Source of the DNA: Fistulifera solaris
Lineage: Eukaryota > Bacillariophyta > Bacillariophyceae > Naviculales > Stauroneidaceae
DNA length: 64,000 bases
Reading direction: 5' to 3'
NCBI GenBank assembly: GCA_030295235.1
Contig: AP026147.1
Coordinates: forward strand, 310,001-374,000
In this document: positions 34,336 through 45,287 of the stretch, piece by piece
Numbering within the stretch: position 1 is the stretch's first letter
How the letters are laid out: the number at the start of each line of letters is the position of its first letter
Notes under the pieces: generated by a model
The model's input: the letters and a program-made list of their open reading frames with translations, nothing else
Databases searched by the model: none
What the model was told of the DNA's origin: nothing
Made by a program: the position numbers and the translations under genes

Positions 34336-35021
34336 TGTGTTGAAGGAAGGATTAGTTGGGTTTATGATTTTCAAATACATAGTCAGTATCCTTTAAGTAT
34401 TCAAGAAAACACATTTCATTCTTAGAGACGAACTATGCTTGCAGTGTTCTTCACGAAAAGATGAAACTCGAGTTAGAGGATATTTGAGAGTTCGGTACTC
34501 ACATTTCTGGTAACTGGTTTTTGATTACGACCAGACAACGTACAACAAAATTGATGTCGTACAGGTACCGGTACCAATCTCCGGTCTACGTTCTTCGTGA
34601 CACTTCAAGTTGAGATTGACGTCATTCCTGGGAATTCTGAAACTCTACGAGAGGTGTCACTTCAATCTGGTCTGACGTCGAATTCCATTCTCTTGGTTAT
34701 TGTACATGACGTCGTGACGGAAGTTGTTGAATGACACATAGGTACTCATTCTAGGTACCAAAATCCATCAAGATACGACGATGAGTCAGCTGAAAACAGC
34801 TGGTTTGCCATTCATTGATTGTTTGTCGTTGCTCGTGGATCGACGACTGGACCTGGATCCTGGATCCTGCGCGCACACGTCACGCCGGTGGAAGGTGGAA
34901 ACCTTTGCGAAAGCGTTCTCTCTCTCACATCTCACAAGCTGATTGAGAGGTGTCCACAAAAAACTCGGGGCAACTTGAGTTCCGACGAATTTCGTGCTTC
35001 CAACCGACTACAAAAATAATA
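34336..35021. promoter_or_regulatory. Divergent promoter with a cluster of three TGACGTC (CRE/bZIP) sites
   Basis: A palindromic TGACGTCA lies at 34617-34624, and further TGACGTC cores at 34673-34679 and 34707-34713, all within 100 bp and 310-405 bp upstream of the heat-shock-factor ATG. TGACGT elements mediate CO2/cAMP- and light-responsive transcription through bZIP factors in Phaeodactylum (known); their use here is inference. They could also serve the divergent gene on the minus strand. Confidence 0.45.
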
Positions 35022-35950
35022 ATGGCTTCTATCAGCGATAGTCTCTCACCACTGGTAGAAGCAGCGAATGCACTTGCTGCACTTCATTCTGCGGGGAGAC
35101 CTACCACGCAGTCTCGGCCTTTGCTGCCATATCGAGAAAGCGCCCCCTTGATGATTGTTAGCGAGGATGAATGTAACAAGAAGACTACAGGTGCCACGGC
35201 TCAGTCCAGACGATCCAAGCGTGATATATTTCCCCAACGCCTCATGTCAGTTTTAAATGACCCTTCTTTGTCTTCTATCATTACGTGGCTTCATCACGGA
35301 CGATCTTTTGTTATCCTTCGCCCTGATGTCTTTACTGCCACTGTTTTACCGAAATATTTTTCTGCCGAGTCAAACTCAGCCACGAAGTATCCATCATTTA
35401 CGCGAAAGCTCAATCGGTGGTAGGTCCGATATGGATCGAAGAGCTTAATCGAGTGTGATGTATGTGTCGTCTTACAACCGTTCAACTTTTCCTCACAGGG
35501 GGATTCCGTCAAGCAACCAGAGGTCCTGATACCGGGGCTTTCCACCATGAATTGTTCCGTCGAGACGAACCGGAACTATGCCTTCAAATGGTGTGCCATC
35601 GAACCAAGTCAGGCGACCGCCATTCGAAGAAGATCAAGAGCAACAAAGAGCCCCCGAAGAAATCATATCTACGTCTAACCAAAGATTCCCTCGATGAGGT
35701 AGCACAAAGATATGGAGACAGTCATGGAAACAAGGCTGCAACTGTCTCGGTTTCCGAAGATACACAATCCAAGTCTTCTGCTGACAACAACTCTGAGATG
35801 GCAGGTAAGTACGATGTTTCTCATCAACACATCTCAATTGACCGCAAAGTCGTTGATGATGCTCTTCAGCGAAGAGATGAACTGGAGCGCTTGAACGCAA
35901 ATCGTGTGATGCTGTTTGAAGCTTACCTGAAGGCGCTGCAGGGAAAATAG
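35022..35950 (+). CDS. Heat-shock-factor-type transcription factor (two exons)
   Basis: The ATG at 35022 reads MASISDSLSPLVEA. The HSF DNA-binding winged helix spans the intron: FPQRLMSVLNDPSLSSIITWLHHGRSFVILRPDVF, VLPKYFSAESNSATKYPSFTRKLNRW, then GFRQATRGPDTGAFHHELFRRDEPELC in exon 2. The recognition helix is in FTRKLNRWGFRQ. The intron is about 35420-35498 (GTAGGT...CTCACAG) and sits between RW and GF. Joining the canonical sites leaves one G too many (GGGG where GGG keeps the frame), another likely homopolymer error. The C-terminal part is disordered, followed by a helix DDALQRRDELERLNANRVMLFEAYLKAL that may oligomerise. About 282 residues. The family is strongly expanded in diatoms. Nuclear transcription regulator; targets unknown. 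Confidence 0.88.
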
Positions 35951-37520
35951 CTCCCGGCAATGTCCTTCAAAACTATGTGCAAAGATATGCAGGCAATTTA
36001 TACAATCTGCTGAAGTTGAATAATAATAGATATCATTTATTTGAAAAGTACATGCATCATACAATATGACATGAGCTAGAGACTAGAATCGAGCTCTGCC
36101 TAGCTTAGAAACATCTCGAAGCCTTAGCTTCTGCAGCAGCCTCCACGTCCCACGTTTGACGATGATGTGTCTTTCATCGTGTCTTCTCGTACTGTTTGTT
36201 TCGAATTGCCATCTTGCACTTGCACTTTTCTTTGGGTGTGATTGATTGACGTGTCTTCCGACTTCCGATCGTCATGCGACATGATGCTACTTCTTGTCGT
36301 ACATTCGCAATTTCGTAAGCAACCTGGCGGCGTGCGTCATTTTTCGGTCCTCCACCTGCCTAAACCTTAACGCTAACGCGACCTCTTTCCAGGAGAGCAC
36401 CGACGACAAGATTAAGATTGGGGTGATGGCTAGAGCTCATGACTCATGACCAAGGAAATAACTTGCTCATGACTAGTCGGATTTTGCCTCCATCTTGCAT
36501 CGAAACAAACGAGAATGTAAGTACGGATAGTATAGAAATTCATCGAAATATGGGCAACAGGAACACTTTAGTTCATATCTAGCGACTTGAATTTAAACGG
36601 CGAAATTTGACGACTGTAAAAGGTGCGTTATCATCCTAGATTGCACTTAGTGATGACACGACCGAAACCTGAACTGGTCGTCTACGAGCCGTCTCTCTAG
36701 TATTTCGTGGCTAGCTATCAAGCTAAAAAAGAGCCTAGATGCAAACCCATTTGTCTGGAGTTACGATGCTCGTTATCATGCCTCTGTGATCCTCATTTGC
36801 ATCCGTCGGCTGGATTCTCCTCAATAGACATTTCTTGTAAAGGGATTATTACCTCAATATCATACGGAGTATCATTTTTCCCAAATTTTGAGCCTAAGTT
36901 GGCGTTGTCAACCTCTTTCACTGGTATCAAAGACTTAGCTAGAGAGTCGAAATACCATTTGCCATTACAAGACACGCAACCTTATTCGGTTGTAAAAGAG
37001 AGAAGACGATGCCATGAATGAAAAGTGGCACGAGGTGTCGGATGGCCAATGGCTGGGGGCCAAGGGTCCGATTTTCTATCTATTTGAAAGTACTAAATTC
37101 TCCTCGACCAGTCTTGGCTTGTGACCTCGAAAAGTGACAAAAAGTGCGAAAGTCCCCGCCCGAAGGAATGTCGCACCATAGAATGCATACTATCTGTGTC
37201 ACACTAACATCGTCATCGCCATCCTCAACGAAAATTGGGTCACAGAGTCACAACTCCGCAAACGAAAAAGTCCCAATCTCGAGCTCCTGTTTGCGGAGCA
37301 AAACAATCATTCGTTTTATACCCTTCTAGCCTCCTTTATCGTAACATAGAGTCTATCCTTTGATTCTTGACGGTTCCTTGCGCTTTAATTGTCGTAAAAA
37401 ACAAAGGATCAACGATTCGTGGCACCTTTTAGTCCGGCTTTTGAGCAATTGAGAAAAGCGGCCCTTTGCGCTGTGTTTACGAGCAACAACCCGTAATTTA
37501 CGAATCAACAATTAGATCTG
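35951..37520. other. Long intergenic stretch, no supported gene
   Basis: 1.57 kb. A 60-codon minus frame (36793-36975) has no ATG start and no homologue that I recognise; other frames are shorter. The motif CTCATGACTCATGACC occurs at about 36433-36448 and CTCATGACTAG again at about 36468. Confidence 0.4.
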
Positions 37521-39136
37521 ATGGCGCCTCAACAACAACAACACGCCATGACTCCGAAACAAAAGGAAGAGATTGGAAAAGAGCTTGGAAAACCGCTTCC
37601 AGAGCGGCCAAATACATGTCGAAACACTCGAAAATTGTCAACCCTTCCATGGAGAAATGCATTCCCCGATTTGAACGAGATGAAGTGATTGTTGGTGAAC
37701 TATTAGGATCCGGTGGATTCAATGACGTGTACGAAATCAAACAAATAGCACTTTTAGAAGATTTGACACAAGCGGAACACGCCAAGAAAATATCCAGTCC
37801 TCTCCAAACGGAACACCGGGCGTTTGTCGCGAAGCATGTCTTCCGCGAGTCGTCTCAGAATTGTCGATACGCGGTCAAATTCTTGTCGGCGGATACATTG
37901 AATGATCCCAGTCGCTATTGTACGGGAGCAGCGGATCTGGTAGTGGTAAGTTGTGTATTCGTGTTGTTGTATGTGTTGTGTGCGTTGTATGGCTGATTCA
38001 CTCTTTCTTTTCCTCTCCTGCAGGAAGCCAAGTTTTTAGCCTCATTGTCGCATCCCAATATTATCAAACTCCGTGGCATGGCGGCATCCGGAACATCCGG
38101 ATTCGCCACCATGAATGAACGCGGTTACTTTCTGCTTCTCGATCGATTACAATGTACGCTGGAACATAAAATTGATCACTGGAAGAATTTTAATAAAGCG
38201 GCATCCGAGAAACAATCCAAGGGCTTTTTAGCGGAGCGACTGCATGTGTCGTTTGACATTGCCGCGGCGTTGAGTTATTTGCATGCCAATCACGTCATCT
38301 ACCGGGATCTTAAGCCGTAAGTCTTTTTTGCTTTTGTGGAATTGTCTAGTGTTTTTTTTTCGCACTTTGCTCACCACATACACTGCTGTTTCTATCGGAA
38401 TTCAGGGATAATGTTGGATTTGATATCAGAGGTAAGTTTTCTTTGTGATGCCGCTATTTCATCCTTGCATTATCCGATCCTTGCTAAATAGTTTCTTCAT
38501 CTCCTTACAGGTGATGTGAAAATCTTTGACTTTGGTCTAGCCAAGGAGCTCGACCCATCGTTACGACATGGCTGCACGGAATTCTACGAACTTTCGGGGA
38601 ATACGGGCTCTCTCCGATATATGGCGCCGGAAGTCGCTCGTTGTGAACCCTACAATTTGACCGCGGACGTTTATTCGTTCGGTTTATTATTGTGGCAAGT
38701 ATGCTCCATGGATTTACCGTATGACGGGATGAACCGTCAAGACCATTCGGAACTGGTCGTTCACGGCAATGAACGCCCGCCCCTCGATGGTTCTTGGAGC
38801 ACGCCTCTCCGTATTTTGATGAAACGGGCCTGGGAGCCAGATCCATCGGTTCGACCCAGTATGGAAAGTATTTACAAAATTCTGAAACGAGAAATCTTGT
38901 CACTACGAGATGGCGACGAAACCGGTCTTGAACATAACAGCCGTCGATCTACGTTTGTTCTAGGACGTGATTCTCTGGCGAATAAGGCCCGCAGTGGTAC
39001 GGATGATTTGGATCGACAAAAGGCTCGTCTTTCCAGAGCACGCAACGGCGTATCGCGCGTTCCGGAAAGCATTCCTTCCGATAGTCAACGAGGTTCTTCA
39101 TCCGGTAACCAACGCTTTATGACAGCAGTTTCATGA
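37521..39136 (+). CDS. Protein kinase (TKL-like/diatom type, four exons)
   Basis: Exons ..-37945, 38024-38316, 38406-38431 (a 26-nt microexon) and 38511-39136 join in frame through GT-AG introns. Kinase landmarks in order: GSGGFNDVYE (P-loop), YAVKFLS (VAIK-type Lys), EAKFLASLSHPNIIKLRG (helix C), HVIYRDLKPDN (HRD with His replaced by Tyr), FDFGLAKE (DFG), YMAPEVA (APE), DVYSFGLLLWQ and the C-lobe PSVRPSMESIYKIL. The tail is basic and Ser-rich. The start is uncertain: an ATG at 37521 gives a Gln-rich start (MAPQQQQHAM) but needs a one-base shift near 37555-37570 to enter the kinase frame, while the first ATG in frame is 37616 (MSKHSKIVNPS). All catalytic Lys/Asp residues are present, so an active Ser/Thr kinase is likely; substrates unknown. 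Confidence 0.85.
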
Positions 39137-39516
39137 AGCCACACTTTGCCAAACTAAACTGCAAAGCTTAGAATCCATTATGAAGGAAATTGTCCTTTTT
39201 ATCTATTTTAGCGTCCCTCGTGATCTAGCAAGGAGCCTCCAAGCAGCCAACAGTTACTTTATTGATAGCACTCGGTGAACAATGTTCGTTGGCAGTTGTG
39301 CAGCTGTTAACTTAACTTTTAAAAATGATTATTGAGTTGAAAGCGTCATTGTATAACTGACTCTGCAAGGCTGGCAGTTGACACACTTCCAGCGCTCGAC
39401 ATCATTCGGTAGACCTTAGATCCGTCAAAGAACGCTACCTCGCGCTCACTTGTTGATCGCAGGCCCGCCTTGCCCTTTCCCAGGCTTTGATCGCCCCTTT
39501 GCTTTTCAGCATATCG
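39137..39516. other. Intergenic (convergent 3' ends), nothing recognised
   Basis: 380 bp between the kinase and GlnRS 3' ends, no open frame worth naming. Confidence 0.4.
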
Positions 39517-41850
39517 TCAGGGGAGACTGGGTTCTTTACCCTCAAACGAAAGGAGTTCCCCATCGGGAACTGATGCAGGGACTTGAAGCAGCTCCACTTT
39601 TCCGCTATCACTATCAGATGCAGCTAGCAGCATAGCTTCGCTCTCGATTCCTCGCATTTTGGCCGGCTTCAGATTAGCCACCACTACAACTTTGCTTCCG
39701 ACGAGATCGGTCAGCTCTACCTGTCCGGCTAAAGCAGCCACCACCGTTCTGGGTTCCGGATCCCCGCAGTTCACTTTACACACGAGAAGGTTTTCGGCTT
39801 CTGGGTGTGGATCGGCCGATACTATGGTGGCGGCTCTAAATGCAACTCGACGAATGTCCTCTACTGGAGTAGCGTCCTTTTCATTCCTAGTATTCCCTCT
39901 ATTCCGTTCGGGCTCATCTTTCTTCACACCCCAGGTATCACGTAATGTAGCGACTCGATTCAAAACAAGACTTTCTGGGCCTGTCGATGAGGTGTCTAGA
40001 GCAAAATACCCACTTCGTTCAAATTGATAAGCCAGCGTTGAGTGGTAGATTTCTTTATTTTCGTCAATCTTTTCAGAATATCAACAACGTCCGTCAACAC
40101 GCTCGGCTCTACGATAGCACCTGGTAGTATTTCAAGAGAATCAGGGTTTATGTCCTTGAGAAAGTCGCCACTGTCCTTTCCTGGCTCTTCTACTTTGAAT
40201 AACCGGTCATATTGATTGATCTGGCATTTTACCCCGGTAGACTCTTCAACCCAATGAATGATTCCTTGGACACGGCTCATTCCTTCCGGTGTATTCCCTG
40301 CTCTCGTATCAGGCAAATATGTACATTTCAATTCAATCGGTTCCTGTGATTCAGCGTCGCGGATAATTTCATTGCATTGAATTACGTACGCATAACGCAA
40401 TCGTACCATCTCATTCGGCAGCAACCGCTTGAATCCTTTTGGAGGAATACCACCGCTCAATTTTCCTTCTGGGCCTTCCAAATCAAAGAAGTCGGAACGC
40501 TCAATGAATAAGGATTTACCGAAAGGAATCACACGAGTCCCCATTTCAGCCAGCTTGGGATGTTTGTCCACGGTGAACTCCTCCAAACCTCCTTCCCAGT
40601 TGGTAATGGTTACTTTGAGAGGATGGAGCACACAGAATGCACGTGAGCACGCCTCATCCATAACTTCGCGAGCGCAATCTTCCAAAACGGAATAATCAAT
40701 ATTGGAATCAGCTTTCGAAATACCCACACGCTCACAAAAGGCGCAACGCCGACGGCGGCACACCCCGTCGTCGTAAACCCGACAAAGTGGGCAGACGCGG
40801 ATCGTCCCATCCATTCACATGATTCTCTTCGACTAGTTGGATCAATTTGCGTTTGGATAAGACGGTGCTTTTGATGTTGAGACGACTGAACTCAATTTGA
40901 CGAGGCGTGGCAGAAATCAGACCCGAGGGGAGCAGTTTCTCGATGGTCCAATCATAAAAGGGCCGATGGTCTTCAAATTCCAATGTGCACAACGAATGAG
41001 TAATCTCTTCTACGGCATCGGAAATGGGGTGACTGAAGTCATACATGGGATAGATGCACCACTTGTCACCTGTTTCCTGATGCGATTCGTGTTTGATGCG
41101 ATACAATGTCGGATCCCGCATATTGATATTGGGGGATGCCATATCAATTTTGGCACGTAGCACATGTTCACCTTCCGCACACTTTCCCGCTTTCATTTCT
41201 TGAAATAGCTGCAAATTCTCTTCCACGGATCGACTGCGGAACGGACTGTCTTTTCCTGGTTCGGTCAAAGTGCCACGATACTCGCGCATTTCGTCAGCCG
41301 ACAAACTATCCACATAGGCGTGTCCATTTTGGATCAAGAAAATGGCACAATCATAAATGAGGTCAAAGTAATCTGAAGTCTTTCGAACCTTCCCATCCCA
41401 AGGCGCGTCACCGTCGTACAAACCACCCTGGATCCATTTCACATCTTCCAAAATACTCTCGACGTACTCACGGTCTTCTTTCGACGGCTGAAAAAGCAAG
41501 AAAGGTGAATTAGCGGAAGACAAAGGTAAGTAAGATTGTATTCATATGGGGTTATCAAAATAGAATACATCGCGTGTTGTGTGTCTTACATTGGTATCAT
41601 CCAAACGCATGTGACAAGCTCCTCCAAACATCCTCGCCACCGCAAAATTGAATGAAACGGCTTTTGCATGACCTAGATGCAAATATCCGTTGGGTTCGGG
41701 AGGAAAGCGTGTTTTGATCTTGGACGATTCGATGATTGTTTCCGAAAAAGGATCCAGCTGAGTATCTTCTTGTATGATTTTGGTAATAAAGTTGGGTGCA
41801 TACGCAAATGCCGACACTGCGCTCGGCATCAACCACAGGATAAGACGCAT
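39517..41850 (-). CDS. Glutaminyl-tRNA synthetase with C-terminal EMAPII tRNA-binding domain and plastid-type presequence (two exons, two frame breaks)
   Basis: Charges tRNA-Gln with glutamine. The ATG at 41850 starts [17 protein letters not shown], a signal peptide plus Phe of the ASAFAP type. Class I motif [17 protein letters not shown] (HIGH) is near 41670, and the exon ends at DDTN. A 102-nt intron (41488-41589) follows, then [47 protein letters not shown], and VLSKRKL (KMSKS, near 40850) with [16 protein letters not shown]. Frame breaks near 40738-40745 (ALR/FCERVG) and 40030-40055 (before [14 protein letters not shown]) rejoin normal GlnRS sequence. The last about 120 residues are an EMAPII/Arc1p-type OB fold ([29 protein letters not shown]). 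It lacks the usual eukaryotic N-terminal appended domain and resembles the bacterial-type core. Compartment needs experiment. Confidence 0.92.
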
Positions 41851-42307
41851 CGTTTGCTACTCTTTCTATAGTCCAGCGTGCGTTTATAATCGATAACAAG
41901 CGTGATGAAGTCCTTGGCGGTTATTATGCTTCGTTCTTGTGGTTCGTTCTTCTTCCTCTCTTTTGTTGCTTCCATTTTTCTCTGGCTCATCAAACGGCTG
42001 ACGAGAGTGTGCGGGCGGAGAAATTTGTTGCGATCGAGGATGATGTACGAGTCACGAACATAATGAGTCATGACCAGCGAGTCCCGGTACGAGCTCATCA
42101 AAGTTGTCAGACGTCATCGTTTCCGGCGATGCAGGTATCTTTACAATAGGACAATGTGTATAATACCTTTTTGGTGTCACTTTTCGCTTTTCCTCCACAA
42201 AACTCCAACATCAACCAACATTCGATCGCTATCCTTTGCTTGTCACATCTTTCATTAGACAAGTCTATAGATTTATTAACATTCGGTTCTCCAACTCGTC
42301 CGCAGAA
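41851..42307. promoter_or_regulatory. Divergent promoter region
   Basis: 457 bp between GlnRS and the VTT protein, both with plastid-type presequences. It contains ACGAGTCACGAA and GAGTCATGACC at about 42048-42074. Confidence 0.35.
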
Positions 42308-43306
42308 ATGTCGATGCGCGTTTTCCTGCTAAGCTTATTATCTTTGCAAAGCGCCATCGGATTTGCTCCTCGCAGCACGACGATTCGCACAACTCCTCTA
42401 TTGTTTGTGGTCAACAAGCCGCAAACTCTCACGGAAATTTCATCACGAGGGCATTCTCTCATTTCTCAAAAATTGGGGATCAAAAATAAATCTCCGGGTG
42501 TCACCAAGCTCCTGGAGGTCTCCGATATCACATCCAGCTCCAGCGGGCAAGATATTGAAATTTCAGACCCGCAATCTACGCTTGCCTTGATTGCAAGCTG
42601 CCTGGTGTTCACGTCGCTGGTAGTTGCCTCGCAAACGATCGGATGGGAAGGAATCACGCAAGGCCTGTCCGATTTAACGGCCGATCCCCAGCAATCCCTG
42701 CAAGCGGTGATTGATTTTGTTCAAGAGGCCGGTCCCATGGGACCTCTGATTTTTGGGGTCGTTTATTTTCTGGCCGAAATCTTGGCCGTCCCCGCGACGC
42801 CCCTCACATTGTCGGTGGGCTACCTGTTTGGCTTTCCCATGGGTTCCGCGATTGTCCTCGTCGCGGCCACACTCGCCGCGAGCGCCGCATTTTTCATTGG
42901 CAAAACCTTTCTGCGGCAATGGATTGAACAACTGTTGGCGGAGAATGCCAAACTGGCCAAGATCGATAAAGCTATTGGAAGAGAAGGATTCCGTTTGTTG
43001 CTGTTAGTTCGGTTGTCTCCTCTATTTCCATTCGCTTTATCGAATTACGTGTACGGTGCATCGTCGATTGAGTTTGTACCTTACTTTTTTGGTACTTTGT
43101 TAGGATTTGCACCGGGTACGATGGGTATTGTGTATGCCGGAATGGTAGGGAAAGCTCTGACCACGGGCGATGGGAGTCAGCCGTGGTATGTGTATGCCGT
43201 TGGGTGCCTCGGTTTGGGGTTGCTGATGAAGCTAATCACAGATGTTGCCGGCAATATTGTCAACTCGATGGAAGACGACGATATAGACATACCAGAGGCG
43301 CAATGA
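42308..43306 (+). CDS. Plastid-targeted VTT/DedA (SNARE-associated) membrane protein
   Basis: An intact 332-codon frame from ATG 42308. The presequence MSMRVFLLSLLSLQSAIG/FAPRSTT is a textbook diatom plastid bipartite leader. A first membrane segment (LALIASCLVFTSLVVA) precedes the VTT core. That core comprises GPLIFGVVYFLAEILAVPATPLTLSVGYLFG, with the family Pro/Gly-rich re-entrant loop, GSAIVLVAATLAASAAFFIGK, FRLLLLVRLSPLFPFALSNYVYGAS and FFGTLLGFAPGTMGIVYAG. A last helix (YVYAVGCLGLGLLMKLI) follows. DedA/VTT proteins act as lipid scramblases or in membrane homeostasis; algal and plant plastid members exist. The predicted location is a plastid membrane, thylakoid or inner envelope. Confidence 0.9.
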   Translation: MSMRVFLLSLLSLQSAIGFAPRSTTIRTTPLLFVVNKPQTLTEISSRGHSLISQKLGIKNKSPGVTKLLEVSDITSSSSGQDIEISDPQSTLALIASCLVFTSLVVASQTIGWEGITQGLSDLTADPQQSLQAVIDFVQEAGPMGPLIFGVVYFLAEILAVPATPLTLSVGYLFGFPMGSAIVLVAATLAASAAFFIGKTFLRQWIEQLLAENAKLAKIDKAIGREGFRLLLLVRLSPLFPFALSNYVYGASSIEFVPYFFGTLLGFAPGTMGIVYAGMVGKALTTGDGSQPWYVYAVGCLGLGLLMKLITDVAGNIVNSMEDDDIDIPEAQ

Positions 43307-43494
43307 TCGTTTTACCGATCTGACTCGAACTGTGTATAATAGAAAATAAAGTTTTTATAGCATATGAGCCCCCTGTACATTCGTTCGCCTAAACTAAACG
43401 ACGATAATTTTGATGTGGGCAATATATTGAAACTACGAAAAAAGGAAAGAAGCCTGTTGCTTTAGAATCATCTGTGATTATTCCTACCTCCCTT
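43307..43494. other. Short convergent spacer
   Basis: 188 bp of AT-rich 3' sequence with an AATAAA-like signal near 43345. No gene. Confidence 0.4.
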
Positions 43495-44785
43495 TCATTT
43501 CACACCATCCGCCGGATCACCCGATGGACACATTTTGAAATGTCCTCCGAATTTCCAGTCCCATTTCTGACATTGTCGACTGCAATAATAGGCCTCCTTG
43601 CACTGCTCACAGCGCTGCACTTTCTTCACGTCCAAACTGCCGCACGCCTGACACGCTTTCGTCGCAGTCCAGCCGAAATACTGTTCAGTTTCTCCCTTAC
43701 AGTGGGCCGCTTTGGACGCCGGCGTGTCTTGACAAAATTTCGAGTGCAGCCCCATGATGTTGTCGCAATACTCTTGACACGCCACGGAGCAATAATGAAA
43801 GTACCAGCATTTCTGGCAGCGATGGGGGTGAGGATGACCCGGCATTTCAATGTTCGCACACGCCGGAGCGGAGCATTTGGGAAAGTATCGCCAACGTTGC
43901 GGTGCCTGGTCTTCGGTATACCGCATGAACCGCACCGAAAAGAATTTGCACTGCATCGAATTCCGAGCATTCCGGAGAATCGTCGTCTGGTGGTGCAACG
44001 CGGCATCCGTGGGAATACGTTGCAACGGCGCGTTGGGGAAGCACCGTGCTTCCAAACCTTTGAGAACTTCATCCCAGCCTCCGAGCATATTCCAGTCTTT
44101 ATCTAACACATCCAACATGGCGCAACGACGCAAAATGGGAATAAAGTCGTTCGGGTCAAAAACGATCGAAAAGTCGTACAGCGTATCCCATGTTTCACAC
44201 GCCACGGCCGCTAAAAATTCTTTGCCTTCAAAGTGAATGATCGTTTGACGAATATCTGTTTTATGATGCGGACAAGATTCGGCGAGGCGAGGAAGGAGTT
44301 CCAAAGTATTTCGGCACATGAGAATCAATTCGCCTTTCAAAGACAACCATTTTGGATTGGTGGAGGTCAACATACTTCCGACCGCATGATGCATGAGGAA
44401 ATTGATTTTATAGCGTGATTGCTTCATACTTTCTTTCATTTGACGCTGATCGGCTGCCGTGACCGTCTCTTTCTTCCACAAGGCCGTGGAGGCGAGCAAT
44501 GTCGAAAGGACCGTCTGTTGCCAAATCTGATAAATATCTTGCACAATTTCTTTCGTTGCCGCGGATTGGGCCAGGAAATCTTGCAATAACAGAATCAACT
44601 CGTCATCTTCCTGATATTCGAGTTGCAAATAAGGTTCTCCATTCGGATCGCGACGGGTGTCGCATTCTCGAAGCCAATGGAGATCGTCTAAATTCTCGGA
44701 TTGAGCGGTGGAGTCCGTCCCATTTTTGGAGGATCCTTTCACCAATTTCGTGTTGTTCTTTCGATTCTTTTTGCTTTTTTACCAT
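43495..44785 (-). CDS. Double MYND zinc-finger protein (one frame break near the start)
   Basis: The ATG at 44785 reads MVKKQK, then the frame shifts within the A run near 44765-44775 and continues NRKNNTKLVKGSSKNG; without the repair only a non-ATG start is available. About 300 residues of helical sequence (DDELILLLQDFLAQSA, WDTLYDFSIVFDPNDFIPILRRC) precede two zinc fingers. The first (CSAPAC, CQKCWYFHYCSVACQEYC...HSKFC) and the second (CQACGSLD, RCEQCKEAYYCSRQCQKWDW...HFKMC) both have the MYND ligand pattern. The second resembles the finger of the MYND protein at the left edge (YCSKHCLQWDWKSGGH), including the WDWKxGGH ending. A role as a protein-interaction scaffold is inferred; no SET domain is present. 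Confidence 0.8.
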
Positions 44786-45287
44786 AATCTATTCGAATGA
44801 ATTAATTATATGGCATAAATTGAAAGGATGACAAGCTTTTGGAGATACAATTGAAGTATCGGATAACAAAGGTATACTGTAATGCTTGCCGTGTTAACAC
44901 CGTGAACGTGAGAGCTGCGTCAATTGCGTGACCAGCAGCCATCAATAAAATAAGGCTCGACGCAGATCGGGTGCCGTTCTATCCGACTCTAGCTTTTATT
45001 AAGTACTCTTGCTGTCTCTTAGGACGTACAACACGGATCGTTAAATCAGACATTATTTTTCAGGACGGCACTGGTCAGTACGTCGACCGACCTACCGTTG
45101 AATATTTCATTCGCGAACTGTGCGTCGATGAGGTTTTTGATCGTACTTCGGCGATCGACAAGGCGAAAAAAAAACGAGAATGACCATGGAATGAAGTTAC
45201 AGACTAACTTATCTTAAGCAAAGTGAATCTAACATTAGGATGTATATTACAGTGAATTATGAACATATGTTCTGTCAAAATTGTGAA
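44786..45287. other. Intergenic, nothing recognised
   Basis: 502 bp upstream of the double-MYND gene. A 70-codon plus-strand frame (44971-45183) has no recognisable content and no partner exon. Confidence 0.4.

Noticed and set aside
36793-36975. 60-codon minus frame in a gene-poor stretch
   Set aside because: No ATG, no splice partner found, no recognisable sequence.
44971-45183. 70-codon plus-strand frame
   Set aside because: Short, featureless, no partner exon.
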